A stretch of DNA of 64,000 bases from Metabacillus rhizolycopersici (GCF_020075705.1 NZ_JAIQUM010000005.1:62001-126000), one strand, 5' to 3'; positions 36,445 to 46,304 are shown, numbered from the stretch's first letter. The notes: a model not told the origin generated them from the sequence alone. Numbers and translations: made by a program.

Positions 36445-37500
36445 TTACATACTTAATTTACTCATCACGTCTAACAGCAATTGTTGTGCTTCCCAGCCAT
36501 TATTATTTTTTATATACTCTGAACTTTGCAGAAGCTTTTCAACTAACTCCTTTTCACCATTACTTGCATTAATTTCGTTAACAATTGATTCGATTTTACT
36601 CACATCTTCTTTGGTGACACTATTACCGTTTGCTACTTGAGAGGCAAACGAAGATAATTCCTCAATAGAACTTGCCCACTGTTCGGAGGAACTACTAGTA
36701 GCAATCGTTAGGGATAATTGTTTTCCACCCCAAAATTCACTAAAACTCCCTTGTTTATAAAGTTCATTTAATCCATCTGTCTCAGCTTTTTCCTTTCCTA
36801 AACCCGCAAATACAGTATAAGTACCATCTTTCTCAAGGACAGTCGATGCAAATCCTTGATTTTTTATTTCAGAAGCAACTATTTCCGCACTTTCTTTCGC
36901 TGAGAAAATCCCACCTTGGACAGCATATAATTGAAGTGTTGCTGTTGATGTTGTTCCTGTTGCTGATGTCGGTTCTGCGCCTTTATCATCTTTATCATCT
37001 TTATCAGCGTTTTCTGGAGCTTGAGTACTATCGTTTGTTTCATTATTAGCAGGTGTTCCTGCTGCTGGCATGTCTTCATTTGAGAGGAAATTTAATGCCA
37101 CATAACCAAACAGCAAGCCTAATCCTACCGCCATTAAAAGAATCATCAAAACTCGCTTTAACGGCAGCTGGACAATTTTCTTTCTAAAATTACTTTTATT
37201 CTTGTTTGGATAAAAATATGGTGTGACGGTTTGCTTCGCAAGGATTTTCTTTTCCTTTGCAGGTGTCACAACCTTAGGATCATCCATAAATACTTCATCC
37301 TCACCTACATCTGGTAACAACCATGGGAATTCATCTTCTTTGTCTAGCGGTTGTTTTGCTGAAGCCACCTCTTTTTCAGCCTCAAGCTTTTCATCCCCAG
37401 ATGTAAAAGGAATTTCCTCTGTCGTTTCTTTAGCCTGTGCCCTAGCGCTTTCCGTGCCATTTATTTTTATCTTTATCGTGTTTGACGTTTGCTTGTCCAT
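36445..37500 (-). CDS. spoIIB: Stage II sporulation protein SpoIIB
   Basis: SpoIIB goes to the asymmetric septum early in engulfment and helps thin the septal wall with SpoIIDMP. The 351 residues comprise a charged cytosolic N-terminus, one membrane helix near residue 130 (RVLMILLMAVGLGLLFGYVA), an Asn/Asp/Thr-rich linker, and a SPOR domain (LQLYAVQGGIFSAKESAE...) that binds denuded glycan. ATG 37500 has AAGGGTGG upstream. Divergence from B. subtilis SpoIIB is expected, and the call rests on architecture and position. Confidence 0.85.
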   Translation of the reverse strand: MDKQTSNTIKIKINGTESARAQAKETTEEIPFTSGDEKLEAEKEVASAKQPLDKEDEFPWLLPDVGEDEVFMDDPKVVTPAKEKKILAKQTVTPYFYPNKNKSNFRKKIVQLPLKRVLMILLMAVGLGLLFGYVALNFLSNEDMPAAGTPANNETNDSTQAPENADKDDKDDKGAEPTSATGTTSTATLQLYAVQGGIFSAKESAEIVASEIKNQGFASTVLEKDGTYTVFAGLGKEKAETDGLNELYKQGSFSEFWGGKQLSLTIATSSSSEQWASSIEELSSFASQVANGNSVTKEDVSKIESIVNEINASNGEKELVEKLLQSSEYIKNNNGWEAQQLLLDVMSKLSM

Positions 37501-37621
37501 TTGTCTACCACCCTTCCCTGCTAAAAACACGTGCGATCATTTTGCCTATAATGCTAACAGAAAGGTTAAAAAAAAGAACAAGACATTTGTCGTCTTATCC
37601 TTAATAGTTTTCGTCAAATTT

Positions 37622-37774
37622 CTAAGATTGTTCTTCTTTATCCTCACTTATATATGGAAGTAATGGGCTGTTTTTTAAGCCTGGTAGTGGGACTTCAAGA
37701 GTTGGCATTTCATCCTCTACGTCGGTTAGTGTCGGATAATAGTATGCAGAAAGCTTCATTTCATAATAAATCAA
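37622..37774 (-). CDS. Small ORF coupled to comC, unknown function
   Basis: Fifty codons starting at TTG 37774 (MIYYEMKLSAYYYPTL...), one base after the comC stop, with GGAGGTTAAT as a well-placed ribosome site inside the comC end. The product is acidic and proline-rich (MPTLEVPLPGLKNSPLLPY) with no membrane segment. I do not recognise it. It could be a decayed gene start at the place where pilus genes lie in other Bacilli. Confidence 0.45.
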   Translation of the reverse strand: MIYYEMKLSAYYYPTLTDVEDEMPTLEVPLPGLKNSPLLPYISEDKEEQS

Positions 37775-37775
37775 A

Positions 37776-38540
37776 TTAACCTCCAGCAGTATATCCAATA
37801 AAAGAAAGATAAAGATGAATGAGCTGATCCCCAAAGTAATAGGCAATTAAAGTTCCGACCATAATGGATGGTCCAAATGGAATTGGTTCTCGTTTCTTAT
37901 GCTTTCCTTGTAGAATTCGAATCATTCCAAATATGGTTCCGACTAAAGTTGATAAAAAGAAAGCAAGAAGAACGATTTTCAACCCTAAAACAAAGCCAAG
38001 TACGCCAAATAGCTTTATATCACCGCCCCCCATACCTCCTTTGCTAACAACCGCAATCGATAATAGGAGAACAAGAGCGACAATTCCACCAATGATCGAA
38101 TTATACCAAGGATCTAATGGATAGATGATTCGTTCAATTAGAAAGAGTCCAAGAAAGAACAGTAAGATTCGATCAGGTATGAGCATATATGTAATATCAG
38201 AAACAAAAATAATCATAAATAACGATACTAATGTCAAGGCAATTAGTAATTCAAAATTCCAGCCGACAAGTAGTAGTGAAACCAGAAATAAAACCGCTGT
38301 CATCAACTCAACAAACGGATACAAAGGAGAAATTCTTGTGCCACACTTTCGACATTTCCCCCTCTGGTTGAGAAAAGAAACAACAGGAATTAATTCCACT
38401 GCCGTCAATGTGTGATGACACCTTGGACAAGCTGACCGAGGTGCGACAATTGATTGATTTATTGGGACACGAAGACCGACTACGTTGTAGAAGGAGCCTA
38501 GGAGAAGACCGTAGATAAACAATAATAATGGAAGTATCAT
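37776..38540 (-). CDS. comC: Prepilin peptidase ComC (type IV leader peptidase)
   Basis: A 254-residue membrane protease that cleaves and methylates type IV prepilins; in B. subtilis it is needed for the ComG pseudopilus and DNA uptake. It has the cytosolic zinc-binding CPRCHHTL...CRKCGTRIS near residues 38-70 and the catalytic aspartates in SDITYMLIPDR and GGMGGGDIKLFG. The start overlaps the upstream pilin gene by 4 nt, so substrate and protease may be translated together. Confidence 0.95.
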   Translation of the reverse strand: MILPLLLFIYGLLLGSFYNVVGLRVPINQSIVAPRSACPRCHHTLTAVELIPVVSFLNQRGKCRKCGTRISPLYPFVELMTAVLFLVSLLLVGWNFELLIALTLVSLFMIIFVSDITYMLIPDRILLFFLGLFLIERIIYPLDPWYNSIIGGIVALVLLLSIAVVSKGGMGGGDIKLFGVLGFVLGLKIVLLAFFLSTLVGTIFGMIRILQGKHKKREPIPFGPSIMVGTLIAYYFGDQLIHLYLSFIGYTAGG

Positions 38541-38938
38541 TTTTTAGTACCTATTTTTCCATAAGAAATTAAATCATTTTCTGAAGTTTCAGTCGTTTTA
38601 GTTGCGGTACTGTCAATTATAGGTGCAGCATTGTATCCTGCAATTGAATATTCACCATCTTTATATTTAACGGTAAAAGAATCGTCATCTACATTATCTA
38701 AATACGAAGATAATATACCTTGGTCAAATGACGCAGAAGCTGGATTTTCAGTTCTAGCAATTTTTGCCGTATTAATAATTTGAATCGCCTCTGAAACAGT
38801 AGCCTTTTTATCCGTTTTATCAATCACATTCCCAATACTAGGTACCGCAATCGCAGCAATAATCCACAAAGCAACGATAACAGCAAGTAACTCTATCAAC
38901 GTTAAACCACGTTGATTTTTCAACATTGTTTTCATCAT
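38537..38938 (-). CDS. Type IV pilin-like protein
   Basis: A 133-residue prepilin: a short basic leader, the cleavage/methylation motif QRGLTLIELLAVIVAL with Glu at +5, a hydrophobic N-terminal helix, and a small hydrophilic C-terminal domain. It precedes comC, with a 4-nt overlap, and follows a broken pilC. It resembles ComGC/PilA-type major pilins. In related Bacilli a pil locus of this kind lies between folC and spoIIB. Whether a pilus can still be made here is doubtful. Confidence 0.85.
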   Translation of the reverse strand: MMKTMLKNQRGLTLIELLAVIVALWIIAAIAVPSIGNVIDKTDKKATVSEAIQIINTAKIARTENPASASFDQGILSSYLDNVDDDSFTVKYKDGEYSIAGYNAAPIIDSTATKTTETSENDLISYGKIGTKK

Positions 38939-39086
38939 TAATCTCCATCCCCATTTTTTTCGTAGTTTAATATAACTATGGTTTTTTAACCCAATTAATT
39001 ATATCAAGACTTTTTAACTATAAACATCTGTTTTTTGACAATTACCAATCCTGTTTTGTTAAAAAATCAAACATTGGAATCATATC

Positions 39087-39363
39087 TTAAGTGACTATAA
39101 TCCTAACTGCTCCCGCTAATAAGATAATCATCAGTGGTTCAATTAAGGACTTTATATCTATCTGTTCCTTGTTCGACATCACCCTCGTAAAAATCAGCTA
39201 CTTTTGCTAGCATTTCATCAAGTGCTCCTGTTTCTTCACCGATTGCAATCATTTGAACGATGAGTGGTGGGAAAACCCAATGCTCCTTCATGAGTTTTGT
39301 AAGTGAACTTCCTTGCTCTAATGATGCCCGCGAATCTCTTAGCACTCGCGCATCAAATTCTAA
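39087..39363 (-). pseudogene. Relic of pilC/gspF (type IV pilus platform protein, C-terminal end)
   Basis: The frame LRDSRASLEQGSSLTKLMKE...IAIGEETGALDEMLAKVADFYE is the C-terminal GspF domain. A one-base shift near 39150 then moves the ending EPLMIILLAGAV into another frame. The N-terminal three quarters is gone. It lies directly upstream of the pilin gene, the normal pil order, so this is a decayed pilus locus. Confidence 0.75.
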
Positions 39364-39378
39364 CTTAATTTTTAATAA

Positions 39379-39812
39379 ACACTAAACAAAGGAATTAAAG
39401 ACAATACAACACTCTATATAACCGGTGCTACTGATTTTAAATCGCACATTAATGGAATCGCTGACTCAAAAATTTATATCAATGGTAGTACTACTATTGG
39501 TGACATTACCAAGGCATAAGGAGATCAATACTTGTTTTTATTGGAGCTTTAGATTTTAAAAGTGATAATGGTAGTGGAAAAGTAAAAATAAAAGGACTAA
39601 GTGAAACATCTATATATATTAAGGGTTCAGTGAACTTATATAATGTTGATTTCGAACATGTTGACTCTACTTCAAAAATTTGTGTCGATGGTAGCGTCGC
39701 CTTCCCACCAAATAATGTGAGAATACATTCGAAGAAAATAAATAATATTGATTTTGAAAAATATTGTGGCGGTACAACTAGTGAAGGAGCAAAAAGCAGT
39801 TTACTTATTTGA
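39379..39812 (+). pseudogene. Relic of a repeat-containing surface protein
   Basis: Two plus-strand frames, joined by a shift near 39530, share the pattern DFKS...NG...SKIYINGS / DFKSDNGSGKVKIKGL...SIYIKGS, suggesting a beta-solenoid end of a secreted or pilus-associated protein. There is no start or ribosome site. The second part ends with a stop at 39812. I cannot name the family; it seems to be the 3' end of a gene truncated together with pilC. Confidence 0.5.
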
Positions 39813-39868
39813 TCAAACTTTCTTTATAAAGAAGAACTTGATGTTACTCATGATTATTACTAAAAAAC

Positions 39869-39899
39869 AAAAGCTGTTGCCATCTTGTCAACAGCTTTT
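39869..39899. terminator. Bidirectional terminator before folC
   Basis: AAAAGCTGTTG pairs with CAACAGCTTTT around a 9-nt loop, 10 nt from the folC stop. Confidence 0.85.
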
Positions 39900-39908
39900 A
39901 TTTGACCA

Positions 39909-41222
39909 TTAATACACGGTTTTATCATTTATAAGATAATTCCTAACCTCCGAAATAAAATAAAGAGACCCCGTAACCAAAAATACATCGTCTTGTTTAT
40001 ATTCTAGTTGAACAATTTCCTCTATCGCATTTACCCATGAGTCATTATATTTTTTATTTGTTAGTGTACATTCATGATAAAGCTCAACCGCTTTGGCAGC
40101 TCGCGGAAAATCAAATGATGTAAATGTCATACTAGTAGCGATTGCCTGAAGTTGATTGATCATTGGTGTAAACTCTTTATCCGCTAATGCACTAAAGAGA
40201 ATATGAATTCTTTTCCCTTCATAGTGTCTTTTAACTGTCTGAATTAAGCTTTCAACACCTTCTAGATTATGTGCTCCATCTAGAATAATTAATGGGTCTT
40301 TGCTAATCGTCTCAAAACGGCCTTTCCATATCGTTTTTTCGAGACCAGCTATCATATCGTCCTCATTTAGTTCGATGGCATTTTTACTCTTTAAAAAATC
40401 AAGTGCAGTGATTGCCAAAGCTGCATTTTTAATTTGATGTTCGCCCTTCATCGTTAACATCAAGTAATTGTGCTGTTTAAAAGGCGTATCCAATGAGAAT
40501 ACTTCCTTCCCATCTTTTAAAGCACTTTCAATAATCGTTATTTCCTCACCTAATCGATATAATGGTGCTCTTCTTTCATTTGCCACTTTACGAATCACGG
40601 CTAATGCATCTTGATCTTGTACCCCAGTAATTACAGGAACATTCTCTTTCATTATCCCTGCCTTTTCACTAGCAATTTCCTCAATTGTCTCACCAAGTAT
40701 ATTCATATGATCATACCCTACATTCGTAATAATCGATAATATCGGCTCAACAATATTCGTTGAATCTAGTCTTCCACCTAAGCCTGTCTCAAGCAACAGA
40801 AAGTCTGGTTTATTATATGTTCCAAAATAAAGAAACATCATTGTCGTGATGATTTCAAACTCTGTAGGTCCATCAAGCTCTGTTTTTTCAAGTTCCTCAA
40901 CATATGGCTTCAGTTCATTTACAAGCTCAAGCATGTCTTGATCAGAGATTGGTTGTCCGTTCACACTTATTCGTTCGTTAAATGTTTCAATGTATGGCGA
41001 AGTAAAGGTGCCAACTTTATAACCAGCCTCTGTCAGCATATGTAACATATATGACACTGTTGATCCCTTTCCATTTGTTCCTGCTACATGAATGGTTGGA
41101 ATGTTTTTGTGTGGATTATCGAGTGCTTCTAACAGCCACTCCATTCTTTTTAATCCTGGCTTTACGCCGAATTTTAAGCGACTATGAATCCAGTCAATTG
41201 CATCTTTAGCATCCTTAAACAT
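39909..41222 (-). CDS. folC: Folylpolyglutamate synthase/dihydrofolate synthase FolC
   Basis: FolC adds glutamate residues to folates (and may join dihydropteroate to glutamate). The 437 residues show the Mur ligase-like ATP site HVAGTNGKGSTVSYM near residue 45, FTSPYIETFNERI, LLETGLGGRLDSTN and the LDGAHNLEG of the C-terminal domain. ATG 41222 follows GAGGGGATCAAG. It lies downstream of valS, as in B. subtilis, with repeat copy F between them. Confidence 0.96.
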   Translation of the reverse strand: MFKDAKDAIDWIHSRLKFGVKPGLKRMEWLLEALDNPHKNIPTIHVAGTNGKGSTVSYMLHMLTEAGYKVGTFTSPYIETFNERISVNGQPISDQDMLELVNELKPYVEELEKTELDGPTEFEIITTMMFLYFGTYNKPDFLLLETGLGGRLDSTNIVEPILSIITNVGYDHMNILGETIEEIASEKAGIMKENVPVITGVQDQDALAVIRKVANERRAPLYRLGEEITIIESALKDGKEVFSLDTPFKQHNYLMLTMKGEHQIKNAALAITALDFLKSKNAIELNEDDMIAGLEKTIWKGRFETISKDPLIILDGAHNLEGVESLIQTVKRHYEGKRIHILFSALADKEFTPMINQLQAIATSMTFTSFDFPRAAKAVELYHECTLTNKKYNDSWVNAIEEIVQLEYKQDDVFLVTGSLYFISEVRNYLINDKTVY

Positions 41223-41242
41223 CTTGATCCCCCTCTAAGAAA

Positions 41243-41300
41243 AGCGCAAGCGCCTTGATCAGCCTCAGGCTTAGACCCAAGAGGGTCGGACGCTTGCGCT
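41243..41300 (+). repeat. Dispersed repeat copy F (shortest form)
   Basis: The perfect ends AGCGCAAGCG and CGCTTGCGCT enclose 38 bp, with no internal hairpin. It lies between valS and folC, 20 nt before the folC start. Confidence 0.85.
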
Positions 41301-41385
41301 GGACAATTCTCGAAGCCAAAACTTATAAATTCTGGTGTATGAAAAAATCGAGTGGGCTTAGCCAGCACCACCCGATTGGATAATC

Positions 41386-44034
41386 TTATCCTTTTAATTC
41401 ATTAATTCTTGCAATCACAATTTCACGTTTTTCAACATAATCTTGTTCTTTTGCTTTTTCTTCTGCAATGACATTTTCAGGAGCTTTCTTTAAGAAGCCT
41501 TCATTCCCTAGTTTCTTCTGAACGCGTTCAACTTCTTTATCAAGCTTTTCACGTTCTTTTTCAAGACGTTTAATTTCTTCTTCGATGTTAATTAAGCCTT
41601 CGATTGGTAGAATAATCTCTGCACCAGTGACAACAGCTGTCATTGATTTTTCAGAAGTTGTCATGTCAGTTGCAATTATTAATGAGCTTGTGTTACAGAA
41701 ACGCTCAATGTACGCCCGATTAGTTTCAAGCTGTGCTTGCACATTTTCGTCTTTTGCTTTTATCTGCATTTGAATTTGTTTGCTCATTGGCGTGTTTACT
41801 TCCGCACGAATATTACGTACAGCACGAATCACTTCAACAAGAAGCTTCATTTCAGCAGCAGCTTTCGTATCTGTCAATTCACTGTTGACAGTGGGCCAAG
41901 CCGCGATTGTAATTGACTCACCCTCATGTGGTAGTGATTGCCAAATTTCCTCGGTAATAAACGGCATAAGCGGATGTAATAACCTCATCGTGTTATCTAG
42001 TACATAAGCGAGAATTGAGCGTGTTGTCTTTTTCGCCGCCTCATCGTCACCGTATAACGGAAGCTTCGCCATTTCAATATACCAATCACAGAAATCATCC
42101 CAAATAAAGTTGTAAAGATGTCTTCCAACCTCACCGAATTCATATTTATCAGCAAGCTTTGTGACATGTTCAATTGTTTCATTTAAGCGAGTTAAAATCC
42201 ATTTATCTGCTACAGATTTTTCGCCTGATAAATCAATTTCTTCATATGTTAAGCCATCCATGTTCATTAAAGCAAAGCGTGAAGCATTCCAGATTTTATT
42301 GGCAAAGTTCCAAGTTGATTCAACCTTTTCATAGCTAAAACGAAGATCCTGACCTGGTGAGCTTCCTGTTGATAAGAAGAAACGGAGTGAATCAGCACCA
42401 TACTTCTCAATCACATCCATTGGATCGACACCATTACCTAATGATTTACTCATCTTACGTCCTTGCTCATCTCGAACAAGACCATGAATTAGCACATCCT
42501 TAAATGGACGTTTGCCAGTGAACTCAAGACCTTGGAAGATCATACGAGAAACCCAGAAGAAAATAATATCATAACCCGTTACGAGTACATCTGTTGGATA
42601 GTAACGTTTGAAGTCAGCTGACTCTGTATCAGGCCAACCCATTGTTGAGAACGGCCAAAGCGCTGAACTAAACCATGTATCAAGTACATCCTTATCTTGT
42701 TCCCAGTTTTCAGTATCTGCTGGTGGCTCTTGATTAACGTACACTTCTCCTGTTTCTTTATGATACCAAGCTGGGATGCGATGTCCCCACCATAATTGAC
42801 GTGAAATACACCAATCACGGATATTTTCCATCCAACGTAAATAGGTCTTTTCAAAACGATCTGGGACAAAATTTACTTTATCTTCAGCGTTCTGTAAGTT
42901 GATTGCCTCATCTGCTAGTGGCTGCATTTTAACAAACCATTGTGTAGAAAGGTATGGCTCAACAACAGCACCGCTTCGTTCACTATGACCAACAGAGTGC
43001 ATATGCTCTTCAATGTTGAACAGGACACCTTGATCTTGTAGGTCTTTTACAATTTTCTTTCTACATTCAAAACGATCTAGCCCATTATAAGCACCTGCGT
43101 TTGCATTCATTGTGCCATCTTCATTCATTACTAGAATACGCTCTAAATTATGGCGATTACCAATTTCAAAGTCATTAGGATCATGTGCAGGCGTAATTTT
43201 TACAGCACCAGAACCAAATTCCATATCAACATAATCATCACCAACAATTGGGATTTCACGGCCAACAATTGGTAAAACAACCTTTTTACCAATAAGATGT
43301 TTATAGCGCTCATCCTCAGGATGCACCGCTACAGCAGTATCACCTAGCATTGTTTCAGGACGTGTTGTTGCGACATCAATTGACCCAGAACCATCTGCTA
43401 AAGGATAGTGCATGTGATAGAAGGCACCTTGGACATCTTTATAAATAACCTCAATGTCAGATAGTGCTGTTTTTGTTTGTGGATCCCAGTTAATAATATA
43501 TTCTCCACGGTAAATTAGACCTTTGTTATAAAGAGTGACGAATACTTCGCGTACTGCTTTAGACAAGCCTTCATCGAGAGTAAAACGCTCGCGTGAATAA
43601 TCTAGGCCAAGACCAACCTTTGCCCATTGTTCACGAATATGTCCTGCATATTCCTCTTTCCATTTCCACGTTTCTTCAACAAATTTTTCACGGCCAAGGT
43701 CATAACGAGATACTCCCTCTTCGCGAAGCTTTGCCTCAACTTTCGCTTGTGTTGCAATTCCCGCATGGTCCATTCCTGGCAGCCATAATACATCATAACC
43801 TTGCATTCTTTTCATACGCGTAACAATATCTTGTAACGTTGTATCCCATGCATGTCCCAAATGAAGCTTACCTGTTACATTTGGTGGTGGAATCACAATT
43901 GAATAAGGTTTTTTTGTTTCGTCTCCTGTTGCTTCAAAATATTTTCCTTCTAACCAAAAAGAATAACGGTTTTTTTCAATTGTATTTGGATCATACTTTG
44001 TTGGTAATTCATGCTGTTGTTCATTATTGCCCAT
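41386..44034 (-). CDS. valS: Valyl-tRNA synthetase
   Basis: An 882-residue class I synthetase with editing. It has the HIGH-type motif [12 protein letters not shown] near residue 52, the CP1 editing domain ([20 protein letters not shown]), the KMSKS loop ([14 protein letters not shown]) near residue 525, the anticodon domain and a C-terminal coiled coil ([20 protein letters not shown]). ATG 44034 follows AGGAGGAAATAAA. Upstream is a T-box leader, so expression should respond to uncharged tRNA-Val. Confidence 0.98.
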   Translation of the reverse strand: MGNNEQQHELPTKYDPNTIEKNRYSFWLEGKYFEATGDETKKPYSIVIPPPNVTGKLHLGHAWDTTLQDIVTRMKRMQGYDVLWLPGMDHAGIATQAKVEAKLREEGVSRYDLGREKFVEETWKWKEEYAGHIREQWAKVGLGLDYSRERFTLDEGLSKAVREVFVTLYNKGLIYRGEYIINWDPQTKTALSDIEVIYKDVQGAFYHMHYPLADGSGSIDVATTRPETMLGDTAVAVHPEDERYKHLIGKKVVLPIVGREIPIVGDDYVDMEFGSGAVKITPAHDPNDFEIGNRHNLERILVMNEDGTMNANAGAYNGLDRFECRKKIVKDLQDQGVLFNIEEHMHSVGHSERSGAVVEPYLSTQWFVKMQPLADEAINLQNAEDKVNFVPDRFEKTYLRWMENIRDWCISRQLWWGHRIPAWYHKETGEVYVNQEPPADTENWEQDKDVLDTWFSSALWPFSTMGWPDTESADFKRYYPTDVLVTGYDIIFFWVSRMIFQGLEFTGKRPFKDVLIHGLVRDEQGRKMSKSLGNGVDPMDVIEKYGADSLRFFLSTGSSPGQDLRFSYEKVESTWNFANKIWNASRFALMNMDGLTYEEIDLSGEKSVADKWILTRLNETIEHVTKLADKYEFGEVGRHLYNFIWDDFCDWYIEMAKLPLYGDDEAAKKTTRSILAYVLDNTMRLLHPLMPFITEEIWQSLPHEGESITIAAWPTVNSELTDTKAAAEMKLLVEVIRAVRNIRAEVNTPMSKQIQMQIKAKDENVQAQLETNRAYIERFCNTSSLIIATDMTTSEKSMTAVVTGAEIILPIEGLINIEEEIKRLEKEREKLDKEVERVQKKLGNEGFLKKAPENVIAEEKAKEQDYVEKREIVIARINELKG

Positions 44035-44104
44035 TTTATTTCCTCCTTAATATAAATACAGCTTTTATTGCTTATTGAATGAAAGCTTATATGTACAAAT
44101 ATAA

Positions 44105-44470
44105 AAACTCCTTCCATCCACTAAAAGGACGAAAGGAGAATATTTTTCGCGGTACCACCTTTTTTCATAGACAATTAAGAAATGCCAAAGCACCTTGTTC
44201 AGCTTCGGGTAAATAAGATGCTCGTAAATAGAAGGTGTTTTTATCTTCTATTCATGAATGGCTAGGCGCTGGAGCTAGACATGAAACTCCGTTCAAAAAA
44301 TATATTTTTAGCGCTAACTCTTAGTCTATGCACTCAACATAATAACGGTCTACACCGGCTTCTCCTACTAGCATTCAAAGAAGCAACTCCTGGGCGACCT
44401 TCCAATGTATCTACTTAAGAAATCTTCCAGCAAATGATTTCTCTCTCTGTAAAGAGATAACGATTGTACT
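44105..44470 (-). promoter_or_regulatory. T-box riboswitch leader of valS (with an inserted repeat)
   Basis: The T-box AGGTGGTACCGCG (plus strand 44148-44160) and the terminator (44105-44139, stem TCTCCTTTCGTCC / GGATGGAAGGAG then TTTTTA) lie just before valS. About 200 nt upstream on the minus strand are stem I features (AGAGAGAGAAATCATTTGC, AGATTTCT) and later AGTAGGAGAAGCCGG...CCGTTAT. A possible valine specifier GUC is at 44398-44396, low confidence. Repeat copy G sits between the two halves. Confidence 0.9.
44183..44276 (+). repeat. Dispersed repeat copy G, inside the valS T-box leader
   Basis: A worn copy: the left end GCCAAAGCACCTTGTTCAGC corresponds to AGCGCAAGCGCCTTGATCAG, the middle keeps AATAGAAGGTGTTTTTATCTTC, and the core ends GGCGCTGGAGCT (44265-44276). 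The hairpin arms no longer pair fully. It adds about 95 nt between stem III and the antiterminator. Confidence 0.8.
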
Positions 44471-44850
44471 CTTCCCATTCAACGTTTCTTATTTTATCTA
44501 ATTTATCGATTAGTGGTTTTCATAAAATCAGTGGAAACTTGCAGTCGAAAATCAGCTTCTATATTTCCAGCTTAGGAAAAGAAGGATTCCATCGTAGCTT
44601 TACGTCCCCTCTAAACATTCATTACTCTATATTACTAAATAAATCTTTTTTTCGTCAATATCTTCGCCATTTTTCTCTATTTTCATACAGACACCCATCA
44701 CAAGTATACTGCATATTTTATCATATATAAATCCTTAAATATATTACTGATTTACATTGTTATATAACGATTCATTTTCTAAAGAGAAAAGCTCTACTAT
44801 CTAATGTCAGTTAGACTTAGAAAAGGCAAATAACGAGGAGGAGTTGTGAT

Positions 44851-45042
44851 ATGAAACGGCGGTTTAATCCTTACACACTCCCGCCATGGCTGAAACAAAT
44901 TCGCGAGGTCGGAATCCAAATTATTATTCCATTAACAATTTTTCAAGGCATTCGTACAATTTTCTTTCCAACGTCTTTTGATGTACTTTTGCTAGCAATA
45001 TTAATTTTACTTGCGATTGCATTTCGCTACGATTGGTTATAG
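44851..45042 (+). CDS. Small membrane protein, unknown function
   Basis: A 63-residue protein with a basic, proline-containing N-terminus (MKRRFNPYTLPPWLKQIREV) and two hydrophobic segments (residues 21-35 and 42-58). ATG 44851 has the strong site AACGAGGAGGAGTTGTGAT, and a terminator follows. It is the only plus-strand gene between valS and the ysxE-spoVID group. I do not recognise its family; the basic N-terminus puts it facing the cytosol. Confidence 0.8.
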   Translation: MKRRFNPYTLPPWLKQIREVGIQIIIPLTIFQGIRTIFFPTSFDVLLLAILILLAIAFRYDWL

Positions 45043-45081
45043 TTTACCTGGAGTTTCAAGTTCCTTTTACTTCAAAAAATA

Positions 45082-45126
45082 AAATGTCAGACCAATCCTC
45101 TAAAAAGATTACATGGTCTGACATTT
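45082..45126. terminator. Bidirectional terminator
   Basis: AAATGTCAGACCA pairs perfectly with TGGTCTGACATTT around a 19-nt loop, between the small membrane gene and the convergent ysxE. Confidence 0.85.
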
Positions 45127-45143
45127 AGCTTTTGAAGAACATA

Positions 45144-46187
45144 TTATTCCCCCGATGACTCATCCTTCAATTTCTTTTTCTCTTCAATTTCAAATACTTT
45201 CATGACAATGTATTCCATATTTTTAAAATGCCAATATGATTTAAGTAATTGTTTATTACTTTCTAGCTCAGATTGTGGTTTAGTACTTTGAATATACCTT
45301 TTAATATTTCGGCAAATCCTCTCTGGATATGCAAGATAACTTAAAAATAGGAGCATTTCTTCTTCTGTAAAAGGAAAGCCTTTTTGATACGTATAAAACC
45401 AGTTTACACAGTCCGCACATTGAGTAGGATACGTCTGTGCAGTCCGATCCATAAATAAAAGAATGTCATCAATTGGGGCTCCATATCTCGCTTGCTCAAA
45501 ATTAGTTAAATATCCCGTTCCATTTTCATCATATAAAAAATGGTGGGCAGAAATTTTCCCATGATTTAAGACAACTCTTGTCTGTTCCTTTTCTTTCATC
45601 TTTTCAGACCATTCTCCCAATTTCTTGGTTGAGAAATCAATTGCACGACTAACTTCTATAAAATAAGTGACAGCTTGTAATTCAAAAGGAGAAAGATAGA
45701 GTCTTTGTTCACATTGCTCAACAAATGCTTCATAAACAGCCTTAGATTCTTCCCAGCGCTTCGTTAATGTTTCAAAATGACTCGTTGCTTCTTGACCGTT
45801 AAGTTTTATCTCCTTCTTAGTACGACTATGAATGTTTGCAACTTCTTTGAATAAATATTGATGGCGAGCATCGAGCTCTTCATCTGTTTCATTTGGCAAC
45901 CAGGGCATTAAATAAAAGAACTCACCATTATATTGTGAAACGAATTGCTGATGTCTATTTTTCAAGATTGGTACGTAACTTGAAAATCGTTGTTCGTCTA
46001 AATTCGTTAAGGAATCTGCAAAAGCAGGATTGAATTTTTTTGAAAGCTTTTTTAATACATACGCACCAGAATCCGTGTAAACTTTAATCGCTTTTCGACT
46101 AATTTCTTCCGTGTATTCTGGTTCAATCTCATAATTGTTTAATAATGGCTTAATTTCATCAATTCTTATCGCCAACGCAAATGACAC
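45144..46187 (-). CDS. ysxE: Spore coat protein YsxE (CotS/CotI kinase-like family)
   Basis: A 347-residue protein of the aminoglycoside phosphotransferase-like CotS family. The fold is recognisable (YVLKKLSKKFNPAFADSL near residue 40; VVLNHGKISAHHFLYDENGTGYL near 205, the catalytic-loop region; LTNFEQARYGAPIDDILLFM near 228). The catalytic-loop aspartate (H-x-D) appears changed to HGKI, so it is probably an inactive kinase homologue. It follows spoVID and, as in B. subtilis, is made in the mother cell. It starts with GTG 46187 behind GAGGAG. Confidence 0.88.
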   Translation of the reverse strand: MSFALAIRIDEIKPLLNNYEIEPEYTEEISRKAIKVYTDSGAYVLKKLSKKFNPAFADSLTNLDEQRFSSYVPILKNRHQQFVSQYNGEFFYLMPWLPNETDEELDARHQYLFKEVANIHSRTKKEIKLNGQEATSHFETLTKRWEESKAVYEAFVEQCEQRLYLSPFELQAVTYFIEVSRAIDFSTKKLGEWSEKMKEKEQTRVVLNHGKISAHHFLYDENGTGYLTNFEQARYGAPIDDILLFMDRTAQTYPTQCADCVNWFYTYQKGFPFTEEEMLLFLSYLAYPERICRNIKRYIQSTKPQSELESNKQLLKSYWHFKNMEYIVMKVFEIEEKKKLKDESSGE

Positions 46188-46304
46188 CTCAACTCCTCAA
46201 ATGAGAACTAAGTAAAAAAGCATTGATTATCTTTTCGTTTCAAAAAAACAGCTGAGGAAAGATAGCCTCATGCTGTTTCATCAAGATTTTCTAAATCGTT
46301 AAGA

